NCBI GenBank assembly: GCA_052386675.1
Contig: JBQTJX010000030.1
Location: forward strand, 90,408-154,407
Length of the DNA: 64,000 nt
Direction of reading: 5' to 3'
Source of the DNA: RBG-16-66-20 sp052386675
Lineage (GTDB): Bacteria > Pseudomonadota > Gammaproteobacteria > Burkholderiales > SG8-39
The number at the start of each line of letters is the position of its first letter. Position 1 is the stretch's first letter. The position numbers and the translations under genes were made by a program. The notes below the pieces were generated by a model. That model had not been told where the DNA came from. It was given only the letters and a program-made list of their open reading frames with translations, and did not search any database. Shown one piece after another: positions 8,606 to 17,225 of this stretch.

Positions 8606-8629
8606 TTTCCCTGCAAATGCGCCTCAAGG
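8517..8629. repeat. 13-bp direct repeat, 100 bp period, at the cassette's left edge
   Basis: ATGCGCCTCAAGG occurs at 8517-8529 and again at 8617-8629. The first copy is inside the small secreted-protein gene and marks where G+C content falls. An imperfect inverted pair, CCCGCTAGTTTC (8598-8609) and GAAACTCCTAGCGGG (8668-8682), overlaps the stop of the next minus-strand gene. The arrangement suggests a recombination scar or a hairpin at the end of the minus-strand operon. Confidence 0.55.
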
Positions 8630-8674
8630 TTCTCAAGCCATTGCGAATACGTCCAAATCCCAAGCTTGAAACTC

Positions 8675-9160
8675 CTAGCGGGATCCAAACTTCCTTTGAC
8701 GACCGGGACCAAAAAGATCTGTGACATTCGACTCCATTGGAGAATGGCCACGGGGATTGGATTCCAACTCCCTGCGCTTACTATCTATCAACACTCGAAT
8801 ATCGTCGAACGCAATCTCGTAAGCGTCTACCATCACATCCGGAATACTAGAAATAGTGTAATAGGTTGATGATCTCGGGTCTAACCAAGTTCTTGAGACC
8901 TGTTTTGTGTACACAACTGATTCACTAACCAACACCAATTGCGAAATATCTTTTGGTGCAGACTGAATCTCACTATTCTGACGAACTATCGCCCTCTCCA
9001 GTCGGGATATAGCAATTTGATCAACTCTGCGTGCTACGTCTTCAATTCGACTCGCAAGCAACACCGCACGCGTTCGTAACTTACGACGCCGATTCTCGGA
9101 AAACGCCGTGGCAACAATCCAAACCAGAACTATCAGCACCAAGAACGATGTGTACATCAT
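8675..9160 (-). CDS. Unrecognised small membrane protein of the low-GC cassette
   Basis: I do not recognise this protein. From the ATG at 9160 it has 161 residues; an earlier in-frame start at 9205 would overlap the upstream gene by 38 nt. One transmembrane helix at the extreme N-terminus (MMYTSFLVLIVLVWIVATAF) is followed by basic residues (NRRRKLRTR), predicting an N-out, C-in orientation. A predicted helical/coiled-coil stretch (about 35-70) and a C-terminal soluble domain of ~80 residues follow. Third gene of a leftward operon; its codons are much richer in A/T than the flanking chromosome. Confidence 0.7.
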   Translation of the reverse strand: MMYTSFLVLIVLVWIVATAFSENRRRKLRTRAVLLASRIEDVARRVDQIAISRLERAIVRQNSEIQSAPKDISQLVLVSESVVYTKQVSRTWLDPRSSTYYTISSIPDVMVDAYEIAFDDIRVLIDSKRRELESNPRGHSPMESNVTDLFGPGRQRKFGSR

Positions 9161-9167
9161 GTTTGGG

Positions 9168-9419
9168 CTAGATACGGCGTACGAATTGCTCAATTGAATC
9201 CGCAATTCTCAATGTATTTCTCTCGACGCGCTCGAGGACATTTAGAACTGTCTTTTCCACCAGATCGAGCGAGCGATCGAGCACTCGGTCATCTCTCACT
9301 CGACTAAAGATTGAGTATCCGACTAGGATCACCGCCAACATTACAACAACGAATCCATGAGTAGATTGATATATGGATAGCAGGAAGTTGAGAAGTGAGT
9401 CACTCGGATCAATCTTCAC
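9168..9419 (-). CDS. Unrecognised 83-residue membrane/coiled-coil protein of the low-GC cassette
   Basis: I do not recognise this protein. A short soluble N-terminus (MKIDPSDSLL) leads into one transmembrane helix at about 22-40 (GFVVVMLAVILVGYSIF). A strongly amphipathic C-terminal helix with a leucine/valine heptad pattern follows (LDLVEKTVLNVLERVERNTLRI). The design, one helix plus a short coiled coil, parallels that of the next gene, so the two may interact in the membrane. It lies 30 nt after the 249-residue gene. Composition is A+T-rich. Confidence 0.65.
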   Translation of the reverse strand: MKIDPSDSLLNFLLSIYQSTHGFVVVMLAVILVGYSIFSRVRDDRVLDRSLDLVEKTVLNVLERVERNTLRIADSIEQFVRRI

Positions 9420-9449
9420 CTTTCCCTCCGCACACGAATCATGCTCAGC

Positions 9450-10199
9450 TCACGCTCGAGATGTTAAGAGTTCGTCCAAAGGCATGCATACGAACGGAAT
9501 AAACCTATTTCGCGCGAATTCGAGAGCAATCTCCAGATGACGCGTCATTGCGTCGGAAAGGCGAGTTGAAGCACTAAAGCCATTTACAAGCCCAAATGCA
9601 AGCAACACTTTCAGTCTGGAGTTGTCGTACTTCGCGTCAGCAATCTCATCCACCGTTAAGTCACTTGCGACTGCAAGGACAGCAATTCGTTCGTCGTCAA
9701 TACGACCACGAATATCAATCCCCAGATCAATTACCCGACCTGGATCAAAGAGTTGACGCAGCGGCGAACCAGCGTAATACGTGTCGAGTATCGCTTGATA
9801 GTGCTGCCCCTTCCACTCCGAGTACAGATGGACACGAAAGTCCAGACTTTCGATAGCAAAGGGATGAATCGAAAAGCCGTCTTGAATACAGTTCAAAGCC
9901 CTAGAAACATCGACTGAAGAATCAAACGACGCACCTTTTCCCCACGTAAGATCAAGAAAGTTGAAACTCTTGAGCCGAAGAAATGCGCCGTCCAGCGCTC
10001 CGGATCCTTTCGTATTTACAGCAATCTCATCCCCTTCGTTTCGCATTTTGCTTGACTGAAATGACGGGAAGTCAGACTGGAAACTAGCGAACCCTCGAAG
10101 CGCTGCGTCTCGGTCAATCGGCAACTTCATCCGAATCGTCACCGAATATCCCGCAAGTTTCAGTGATTTAAATTTTGCAATTTCTTCATCAAGAAGCAT
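9450..10199 (-). CDS. Unrecognised 249-residue soluble protein of the low-GC cassette
   Basis: I cannot assign a family. It has no signal peptide and no membrane helix; composition suggests a globular alpha/beta protein. Visible points are an LDLTWGKG segment (about 92-99), an FRVHLYSEWKGQHY segment (about 132-145) and a C-terminal helical part ending in PLDELL. No nuclease, ATPase or helix-turn-helix motif is evident. It is the first gene of the leftward three-gene operon. An AGGGG ribosome-binding site sits 11 nt before the ATG. A role as the cytosolic partner of the two membrane proteins is only an inference from gene order. Confidence 0.7.
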   Translation of the reverse strand: MLLDEEIAKFKSLKLAGYSVTIRMKLPIDRDAALRGFASFQSDFPSFQSSKMRNEGDEIAVNTKGSGALDGAFLRLKSFNFLDLTWGKGASFDSSVDVSRALNCIQDGFSIHPFAIESLDFRVHLYSEWKGQHYQAILDTYYAGSPLRQLFDPGRVIDLGIDIRGRIDDERIAVLAVASDLTVDEIADAKYDNSRLKVLLAFGLVNGFSASTRLSDAMTRHLEIALEFARNRFIPFVCMPLDELLTSRA

Positions 10200-10406
10200 G
10201 ATAGCGATTACCCCTGAGCTTCCCTCATCGGAAGCGAAACTCCAATCGCGTTAGAAGTCGGCGAATCGCCACTTCTAGAACCATTCGCGCGCTCGAATCT
10301 AGAATCCGTTGAAGTTTACGCTTGTTTGATTGTTGTGAAGTAGACGCCGGTTCAATTTGGATTTCTGAAAATATAGCCTATCTATCTGAATTTGAGATCC
10401 ATTCTC
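10200..10406. other. A+T-rich intergenic region between the cassette operon and tRNA-Thr
   Basis: 207 bp with no gene. It holds an imperfect hairpin at 10253-10276 (AGAAG ... CTTCT with an inner GGCG/CGCC stem), in the 5' leader of the cassette operon, and A+T-rich patches around 10360-10390 that could carry the operon's promoter. No tRNA-like repeat, integrase or obvious attachment site was found. Confidence 0.5.
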
Positions 10407-10482
10407 TGGTGCCGGCTGCAGGAATCGAACCCGCGACCTTCGGTTTACAAAACCGCTGCTCTACCAACTGAGCTAAGCCGGC
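10407..10482 (-). tRNA. tRNA-Thr (anticodon UGU)
   Basis: Read on the minus strand, this is a complete 76-nt cloverleaf. The acceptor arm GCCGGCT pairs with AGCCGGC, the D arm is GCTC..GAGC, the anticodon loop TTTGTAA gives anticodon TGT (reads ACA), and the T arm has the GTTCGAAT loop. Discriminator A and a genomically encoded CCA end at 10407. The G27-A43 position of the anticodon stem is a mismatch. It lies downstream of sspB on the same strand, and its 3' end marks the right edge of the A+T-rich cassette. Confidence 0.97.
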
Positions 10483-10525
10483 CGGACTGCGTGCAGCGAG
10501 GTGCCGCCGCGCGCGGATTATGCGC

Positions 10526-11011
10526 CTACTTGATGCGCCTCAGCTGAGGCTTGCCGCCGGTGGGCTTCGTGGGCTCCGGCGCGGGCGCCGGCACCGAAGG
10601 TGTCGCGTCCCTGGAGGGCACCAGCACCGCCGGCGCGGTGAGCACCGGCACGGAAGGCTCCGCCTCGGCCGCGGCCTGCACCAGGGGCTTGGGCGTATCC
10701 ACCTCGAAGGTCATGCCCTGCCCGGTCTCGCGCGCATAGAGCGCGAACACGCTGGGCACCGGCGCCACGATCTGCCGCGCGACGCCGCCGAAGCGGGCCG
10801 AGAACTCGATCAGCTCGTTGCCCATCTGCAGCTTGTGCACCGCCGAGGGCGCGATGTTGAGGGTGATCTCGCCGTCCTTCACGTACTCCGAGGGCACCTG
10901 CGCCTGCGAATCCACCTTCACCCCGAGGTGCGGGGTGTAGCCGTTGTCCACGCACCACTCGTACAGGGCGCGCAGCAGGTAGGGCTTGGTGGGGATCTCG
11001 GCGTTGGACAT
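10526..11011 (-). CDS. sspB: ClpXP specificity-enhancing factor SspB
   Basis: Adaptor that binds ssrA-tagged peptides and delivers them to ClpXP. 161 residues. The N-terminal dimer/peptide-binding domain is recognisable from KPYLLRALYEWCVDNGYTPH and from the later NIAPSAVHKLQMGNELIEFSARFGG. A long flexible linker rich in Ala, Pro and Val follows, and the end is basic (GGKPQLRRIK), the position of the ClpX-docking tail in other SspB proteins. It follows sspA by 26 nt, the usual pair. Confidence 0.95.
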   Translation of the reverse strand: MSNAEIPTKPYLLRALYEWCVDNGYTPHLGVKVDSQAQVPSEYVKDGEITLNIAPSAVHKLQMGNELIEFSARFGGVARQIVAPVPSVFALYARETGQGMTFEVDTPKPLVQAAAEAEPSVPVLTAPAVLVPSRDATPSVPAPAPEPTKPTGGKPQLRRIK

Positions 11012-11037
11012 TGCAATAAACGTGGACTGTCCCTGTT

Positions 11038-11637
11038 TTACTTCCGCATCACTTTCTCGGACGGGGTCAGGGCTTCGATGAAGGCGGGGCGCGAGAAGAT
11101 ACGCTCGGCGTACTTCATCAGCGCCGCCGCGGGCTTGCCCAGCTTGATGCCGAAGTGGTCCAGGCGCCAGAGCAGCGGCGCGATGGCGACATCGAGCATG
11201 GTGAAGTCGTCGCCCAGCATGTACTTGGTCTTGGTGAACACGGGCGCCAACTCGACCAGGCGGTCCTGGACCTGCTGCTTGGCGCGCTCGACCTGCTTTT
11301 CCTTGCCCGACTCCAGCGCCTCGATCTGGGAGAACAGCTCGACTTCCATGTTGAACAGCATCAGGCGCGCGCGGGCGCGCATCACCGGGTCGGCGGGCAT
11401 CAGCTGCGGGTGCGGAAAGCGCTCGTCGATGTACTCGTTGATGATGTTCGACTCGTAGAGGACGAGGTCCCGCTCGACCAGCACCGGCAGGCGGTTGTAC
11501 GGGTTCATCACCGCCAGGTCCTCGGGCTTGTTGTACATGTCGACGTCGATGACCTGGAAGTCCATGCCCTTCTCGTAGAGCACGAAGCGGCAGCGGTGGC
11601 TGAAGGGGCAGGTGGTTCCGGAATACAGTTGCATCAT
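11038..11637 (-). CDS. sspA: Stringent starvation protein A (GST-fold RNA polymerase-binding protein)
   Basis: 199 residues with a thioredoxin-like N-terminal domain (TTCPFSHRCRFVLYEKG), NRLPVLVERDLVLYESNII, and an all-helical GST C-terminal domain. SspA binds RNA polymerase and alters promoter use under starvation or acid stress; it is not an active GST. Two ATG codons in a row (11637, 11634) leave the start ambiguous by one codon. It is separated from petC by an intrinsic terminator, so sspA-sspB probably have their own promoter. Confidence 0.95.
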   Translation of the reverse strand: MMQLYSGTTCPFSHRCRFVLYEKGMDFQVIDVDMYNKPEDLAVMNPYNRLPVLVERDLVLYESNIINEYIDERFPHPQLMPADPVMRARARLMLFNMEVELFSQIEALESGKEKQVERAKQQVQDRLVELAPVFTKTKYMLGDDFTMLDVAIAPLLWRLDHFGIKLGKPAAALMKYAERIFSRPAFIEALTPSEKVMRK

Positions 11638-11662
11638 GATGCGGGTCTTTCAGATGACAGAG

Positions 11663-11689
11663 AAAAAAGCCGGGCGGCGCCCGGCTTTT
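11663..11689 (-). terminator. Intrinsic terminator after petABC
   Basis: On the minus strand AAAAGCCGGGC, a 3-nt loop and GCCCGGCTTTTTT form an 11-bp G+C-rich hairpin ending in a six-T run, between petC and sspA. The flanking A-tract makes it a candidate in the other direction too. Confidence 0.9.
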
Positions 11690-11707
11690 GTGGCGTCGGA
11701 GAGGCGG

Positions 11708-12439
11708 CTACTTGACGTCTTTCCAGTATTCCTTCTTCAGCGCGTAGGCGAAGATGAACAGGATGCCGAGGATGAACAGGACCACGATGCCGATGCTCTT
11801 CCTCTTGCCGGCCACCGGCTCGCCCACGTAGACGAGGAAGTTCACCAGGTCGCGCGTCAGCACGTCGTACTGCACCGTGTCCAGCGTGCCGGGGGAGAGC
11901 TGGTTCCACTTGTACTCGACGGTCTCGTGGCCGGACTTGTCCTTGGACTTGACGATCTCCAATCCGCGCTCTCCCTGCAGGGTCCACAGCGCGTGCGGCA
12001 TCGCCACCTGCGGGAACGCGGCGTTGTTCCAGCCGGTCACCGTCTTGGGATCGCGGTAGAAGGTGCGCAGGTAGGTGTAGAGCCAGTCGGCGCCGCGCGA
12101 GCGGCCGATCACCGACAGGTCGGGCGGCGGCACGCCGAACCAGGCCTTGCCGTCCTTCGCCGTCATCGCCACCTTCATGGTGTCGCCGATCTTGTCGCCG
12201 GTGAAGATGAAGTTGTCACGGATCTGCGCTTCCGTCAGGCCGATGTCGGTGAGCCGGTTGTAGCGCATGTACTGCGCGCCGTGGCAGTTCATGCAGTAGT
12301 TGACGAAAGTGCGCGCCCCCGACTGCAGGCTCACCAGGTCGTTGGGGTCGATCGGCGCATGGTCGAGGCGGTAGCCGCCGCCAGCGCCCCAGGCAAGCAG
12401 CGGCGCGAACAGAAGGGCGAGGAGCAGCTTTTTCATCAC
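11708..12439 (-). CDS. petC: Cytochrome c1 of the bc1 complex
   Basis: 243 residues. Signal peptide/leader MKKLLLALLFAPLLAWGAGG, then the covalent haem-binding motif CMNCH (49-53). The region around VAMPHALW can supply the axial Met. One C-terminal membrane anchor (about 217-235, SIGIVVLFILGILFIFAYAL) holds it in the inner membrane. It carries electrons from the Rieske protein to cytochrome c. The start overlaps the petB stop by 4 nt, so petABC are translationally coupled. Confidence 0.97.
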   Translation of the reverse strand: MMKKLLLALLFAPLLAWGAGGGYRLDHAPIDPNDLVSLQSGARTFVNYCMNCHGAQYMRYNRLTDIGLTEAQIRDNFIFTGDKIGDTMKVAMTAKDGKAWFGVPPPDLSVIGRSRGADWLYTYLRTFYRDPKTVTGWNNAAFPQVAMPHALWTLQGERGLEIVKSKDKSGHETVEYKWNQLSPGTLDTVQYDVLTRDLVNFLVYVGEPVAGKRKSIGIVVLFILGILFIFAYALKKEYWKDVK

Positions 12440-13716
12440 GTCACCCTCTCAGGTTCCGGCTTGCACTGGTCGATGGCGGTGTACCAGGGCATGAGGAAGA
12501 AAAAGCCGAAGTACAGCACCGTGCACACCCGCGCCGCCCAGGTGGCGATGTCCTTGGTGTCGAGGAAGAAGGCATCGAAGCCGAACTGGCCCCACACCGT
12601 GGTCGGCTTGACCCCGAGGTAGCCCAGCACCAGGAACACGACCACGAACATCGCCAGCGCGCTCTTGTAGTACACGCCGCGGTAGCGGATCGAGCGCACC
12701 GGGCTGCGGTCCAGCCAGGGCAGGAAGAACAGGATCATGGTGGCGAGCCCCATCGCCATCACCCCCGGGAACTGCGAATTGAACAGGGGCGGCACCGCGC
12801 GCAGGATGGAGTAGTAGGGCGTGAAGTACCACACCGGCGCGATGTGCTCGGGCGTCTTCAGCGGATCGGCGGGAATGAAGTTGTTGTACTCGAGGAAGTA
12901 GCCCCCCATCTCCGGCGCGAAGAACAGGATCGAGCAGAACACCGCGAGGAACACCACCGCGCCGGCGATGTCCTTGACCGTGTAGTAGGGATGGAAGGGC
13001 ACCCCGTCCAGCGGATGGCCGTTGGCGTCCTTCTTTTTCTTGATGTCGATCCCATCGGGGTTGTTGGAGCCGACGTCGTGCAGCGCCAGGATGTGCGCCG
13101 CCACCAGGCCCAGCAGCGCCAGCGGCAGCGCGATCACGTGCAGGGCGAAGAAGCGGTTCAGCGTCGCGTCGCCGACCACGTAGTCGCCGCGGATCCAGAT
13201 GGCGAGGTCCGGGCCGATGAACGGGATGGTGCCGAACAGGTTCACGATCACCTGCGCGCCCCAGTAGGACATCTGGCCCCAGGGCAGGAGGTAGCCGAAG
13301 AAGGCCTCGCCCATCAGCGTGAGGTAGATCAGGACGCCGAAGATCCACACCAGTTCCCTCGGCTGCTTGTAGGAGCCGTAGAGCATGCCGCGGAACATGT
13401 GCAGGTAGACCACGACGAAGAACGCCGAGGCTCCGGTGGAGTGGATGTAGCGGATCAGCCAGCCGCCCGGCACGTCGCGCATGATGTACTCGACCGAGCC
13501 GAAGGCGAGCCCGGCGTCGGGTTTGTAGCTCATGGTGAGGTAGATGCCCGAGACGATCTGGATCGCGAGCACCAGCATCGACAGGGCGCCGAAGTAGTAC
13601 CAGAAGTTGAAGTTCTTCGGCGCGTAGTACTCGGAGGCGTGCTTGCGGAACTCCTCGCCGACCGAGGGCATCCTCGCGTCGAACCAGTCCCAGGCGGCAG
13701 TCAGCAGGCGGTTCAT
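12436..13716 (-). CDS. petB: Cytochrome b of the bc1 complex
   Basis: 426 residues, with eight or more hydrophobic helices and the quinol-oxidation and haem-b ligand regions of the family (IHSTGASAFFVVVYLHMFRG; later FALHVIALPLALLGLVAAHI, supplying paired His ligands). The PEWY-like quinol-site signature appears as APVWYF rather than PEWY. Longer than mitochondrial cytochrome b through a C-terminal extension, as in other Proteobacteria. Catalyses ubiquinol oxidation in the Q cycle with PetA and PetC. Confidence 0.97.
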   Translation of the reverse strand: MNRLLTAAWDWFDARMPSVGEEFRKHASEYYAPKNFNFWYYFGALSMLVLAIQIVSGIYLTMSYKPDAGLAFGSVEYIMRDVPGGWLIRYIHSTGASAFFVVVYLHMFRGMLYGSYKQPRELVWIFGVLIYLTLMGEAFFGYLLPWGQMSYWGAQVIVNLFGTIPFIGPDLAIWIRGDYVVGDATLNRFFALHVIALPLALLGLVAAHILALHDVGSNNPDGIDIKKKKDANGHPLDGVPFHPYYTVKDIAGAVVFLAVFCSILFFAPEMGGYFLEYNNFIPADPLKTPEHIAPVWYFTPYYSILRAVPPLFNSQFPGVMAMGLATMILFFLPWLDRSPVRSIRYRGVYYKSALAMFVVVFLVLGYLGVKPTTVWGQFGFDAFFLDTKDIATWAARVCTVLYFGFFFLMPWYTAIDQCKPEPERVT

Positions 13717-13720
13717 GCGT

Positions 13721-14311
13721 CTACGCCCCCTTCCTGTCGTCGCCGATGAGAATGGTGCCCTCGGACAGGTAGGTGTGCGGCGGCACCGGCAGGTTGAGCG
13801 GCGCAGGCGCCCCCTTGAACACGCGGCCGGCGTAGTCGAACTTGGAACCGTGGCAGGGGCAGTAGAAACCGCCGGCCCAATCCCCGCCCATCTCGCCCTT
13901 GGCGTCGACGCCCTTCAGCTGCGGCGAGCAGCCCAAGTGCGTGCACACGCCCTCCATCACCATGTACTCGGGCTTGAGCGCGCGGGTCTCGTTCTTCGCG
14001 TATTCGGGCTGCGCGGAAGCGGACGAGGACGGATCGGTGAGATTGGCGGCCACCGCCTTGAGGGAGTCCAGCATTTCCCTGGTACGGCGGACCACCCACA
14101 CAGGCTTGCCGCGCCACTCGATGACCTTCAGTTCGCCCGGCTCCATGCGAGAGACATCCACCTCCACCGGCGCGCCTGCGGCCTTCGCGCGCTCGGAGGG
14201 CCACCAGCTCCAGACGAAGGGCACGGCGGCACCGGCGCCGGCAGCGGCACCCACGGCGGCGGTGGCGGCAATCAGGTTGCGCCGCGATTTGTCCATCTTG
14301 GCTTCGCTCAT
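13721..14311 (-). CDS. petA: Rieske iron-sulfur protein of the bc1 complex
   Basis: 196 residues. A twin-arginine signal (KSRRNLIAATAA) doubles as an uncleaved membrane anchor; export needs the TatABC system encoded at 23-24 kb in this window. The 2Fe-2S ligands are CTHLGC (C123, H125, C128) and CPCHGS (C151, C153, H154). First gene of petABC. The 152 bp to the divergent protease gene must contain its promoter; no strong -35/-10 pair could be chosen. An alternative start is the ATG five codons in. Confidence 0.96.
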   Translation of the reverse strand: MSEAKMDKSRRNLIAATAAVGAAAGAGAAVPFVWSWWPSERAKAAGAPVEVDVSRMEPGELKVIEWRGKPVWVVRRTREMLDSLKAVAANLTDPSSSASAQPEYAKNETRALKPEYMVMEGVCTHLGCSPQLKGVDAKGEMGGDWAGGFYCPCHGSKFDYAGRVFKGAPAPLNLPVPPHTYLSEGTILIGDDRKGA

Positions 14312-14439
14312 GTCGGGGGCTCTGGGGGCTTGTTTTCAGAAGAGAACGCGGATTTTAGCGAGCCGCTGCGGGAAAGTCCACGATTTCGCGCCTAAGTGCC
14401 TAAAATGAAAGGTGATTCATGCTAGATTGGCATCTCCTC

Positions 14440-14470
14440 CCATGACCTCGCCATGACCTCGCCATGACCC
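14440..14470 (+). repeat. Three 11-bp tandem repeats carrying three start codons
   Basis: CCATGACCTCG is repeated at 14440-14450 and 14451-14461, and the third, partial copy (14462-14469) contains the true start of the protease gene. Because 11 is not a multiple of 3, the ATGs at 14442 and 14453 are out of frame. Each opens the four-codon frame ATG-ACC-TCG-CCA-TGA, whose stop overlaps the next ATG as ATGA. No Shine-Dalgarno sequence is seen before any of them. Confidence 0.85.
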
Positions 14471-15629
14471 GCCTCTGGCTGATCTTCGCGCAGACCGCGA
14501 CCGTGTGCCTCGCGGCCCTGTTCGTCGTCGCGACGCTGAAGCCGGAGTGGCTGCCCGCCAAGGGCGTGGGCGAGATCGTGCCCATCCTGCAGACGCCGCC
14601 GGCGGCGGACCCCGCCGCCGTGCCCGCACCGGGTGCGCGCGCCGACTCCTACCATGACGCGGTGATCAAAGCGATGCCCTCCGTGGTCGGCATCGTCACC
14701 TCCAAGGAAGTGCGCTCGCGCAACCCGTTGCTCATCGATCCGACGCTGCGGCGCTTCTTCGGCGACCGCTTCGCCGACGAGGCGCAGAAGGCGACCAGCC
14801 TCGGATCGGGCGTGATCGTCAGTCCGGCGGGCTACATCCTCACCAACAACCATGTGGTGGAAACCGCCGACGAAATCGAGGTGGCGCTGCCCGACGGCAA
14901 GAAGCTGCTCGCCAAGGTGGTCGGCAATGACCCGGACACCGACCTTGCGGTGCTTCGCGTCCAGGGCGAGAACCTGCGCGCCGTTTCCTTCGGCTCGTCG
15001 GACACGCTGCGCGTGGGCGACGTCGTGCTCGCCATCGGCAACCCTTTTGGCTTCGGCCAGACAGTGACCTCGGGCATCGTCTCGGCGCTGGGGCGCTCGG
15101 GACTCGGGATCAACACTTTCGAGAACTTCATCCAGACCGACGCCGCGATCAACCCCGGGAACTCCGGCGGCGCGCTGGTCGATTCGCGCGGCAACCTCGT
15201 CGGAATCAACGCCGCCATCTACTCGCAGACCGGGGGGTCCATGGGGATTGGCTTCGCCATCCCCGTGTCGACCGCGAAGATGGTGTTGGAGCAGATCATC
15301 AAGAGCGGCGCGGTGACGCGCGGCTGGATCGGGGTCGAGCTGCAACCGCTTACCCCTGCGCTCGCCGAGTCGTTCAAGCTCGCCACGCCCGAGGGCGCCA
15401 TCATCGGCGGCGTGGTGCGCAGCAGCCCCGCGGACAAGGCAGGGGCAAAGCCCGGGGACGTCCTGCTCGCCATTGACGGCCGCAAAGTCGCCGATCCGCA
15501 GGGCGTGCTGGACGTGGTGGCCGGGATCGAGCCTGGGCGCAGCGCCATGCTCCGGGTGAGCCGGCGCGGCGAGATGGTGGAACTCCCGATCACCATCGGG
15601 CGGCGCCCCAAGCCGCAGAGCCGGGTGGA

Positions 15630-15633
<4 letters not shown>
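14464..15633 (+). CDS. DegS/AlgW-like periplasmic serine protease (HtrA family, single PDZ)
   Basis: 389 residues. One N-terminal membrane anchor (about 5-24) leads to a trypsin-like domain with catalytic His130 (LTNNHVV), Asp160 (DTDLAVL) and Ser234 (GNSGGAL). A single PDZ domain follows (about 285-375). One PDZ plus a membrane anchor is the DegS/AlgW layout rather than DegP/DegQ, which have two; these proteases sense misfolded outer-membrane proteins and start sigmaE activation. Substrate use here is inferred. Its start lies in the last of three tandem repeats (14440-14470), and its stop overlaps the next gene (ATGA). Confidence 0.9.
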
Positions 15634-17063
<1,430 letters not shown>

Positions 17064-17069
17064 GCACGA

Positions 17070-17086
17070 TGTATGACTTTCATACA
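17070..17086. promoter_or_regulatory. Candidate activator-binding palindrome (UAS)
   Basis: TGTATGA-CTT-TCATACA, 7-bp perfect arms with a 3-bp centre, 7 nt after the activator gene and about 86 bp upstream of the -24 element at 17173. Spacing and symmetry fit an enhancer site for a Fis-type HTH dimer. No second copy was recognised. Confidence 0.5.
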
Positions 17087-17172
17087 CTCGTTCGTCCAGA
17101 TATCAGACACTAAATGACTGAAGTAGTCGCTCACATTAAATAATTCCTTTTGTTTTCAAACCTCCGACCAGG

Positions 17173-17187
17173 TGGCACAGGGGTTGC
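17173..17187 (+). promoter_or_regulatory. Sigma54 (-24/-12) promoter of the transporter operon
   Basis: TGGCAC-AGGGG-TTGC matches the TGGCAC-N5-TTGC consensus at every conserved base. It places the transcript start near 17199, about 27 nt before the binding-protein ATG, which has the Shine-Dalgarno sequence TAGGAGGGAAC. The adjacent upstream gene encodes a sigma54 activator. Confidence 0.88.
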
Positions 17188-17225
17188 GTAGTGCTTCTTC
17201 AGCTTTCTCATTCCTAGGAGGGAAC

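Noticed and set aside
10532..10542. GATGCGCCTCA inside sspB matching the repeat at 8516
   Set aside because: An 11-base match in coding DNA of similar composition; too short to mark the right edge of the cassette.
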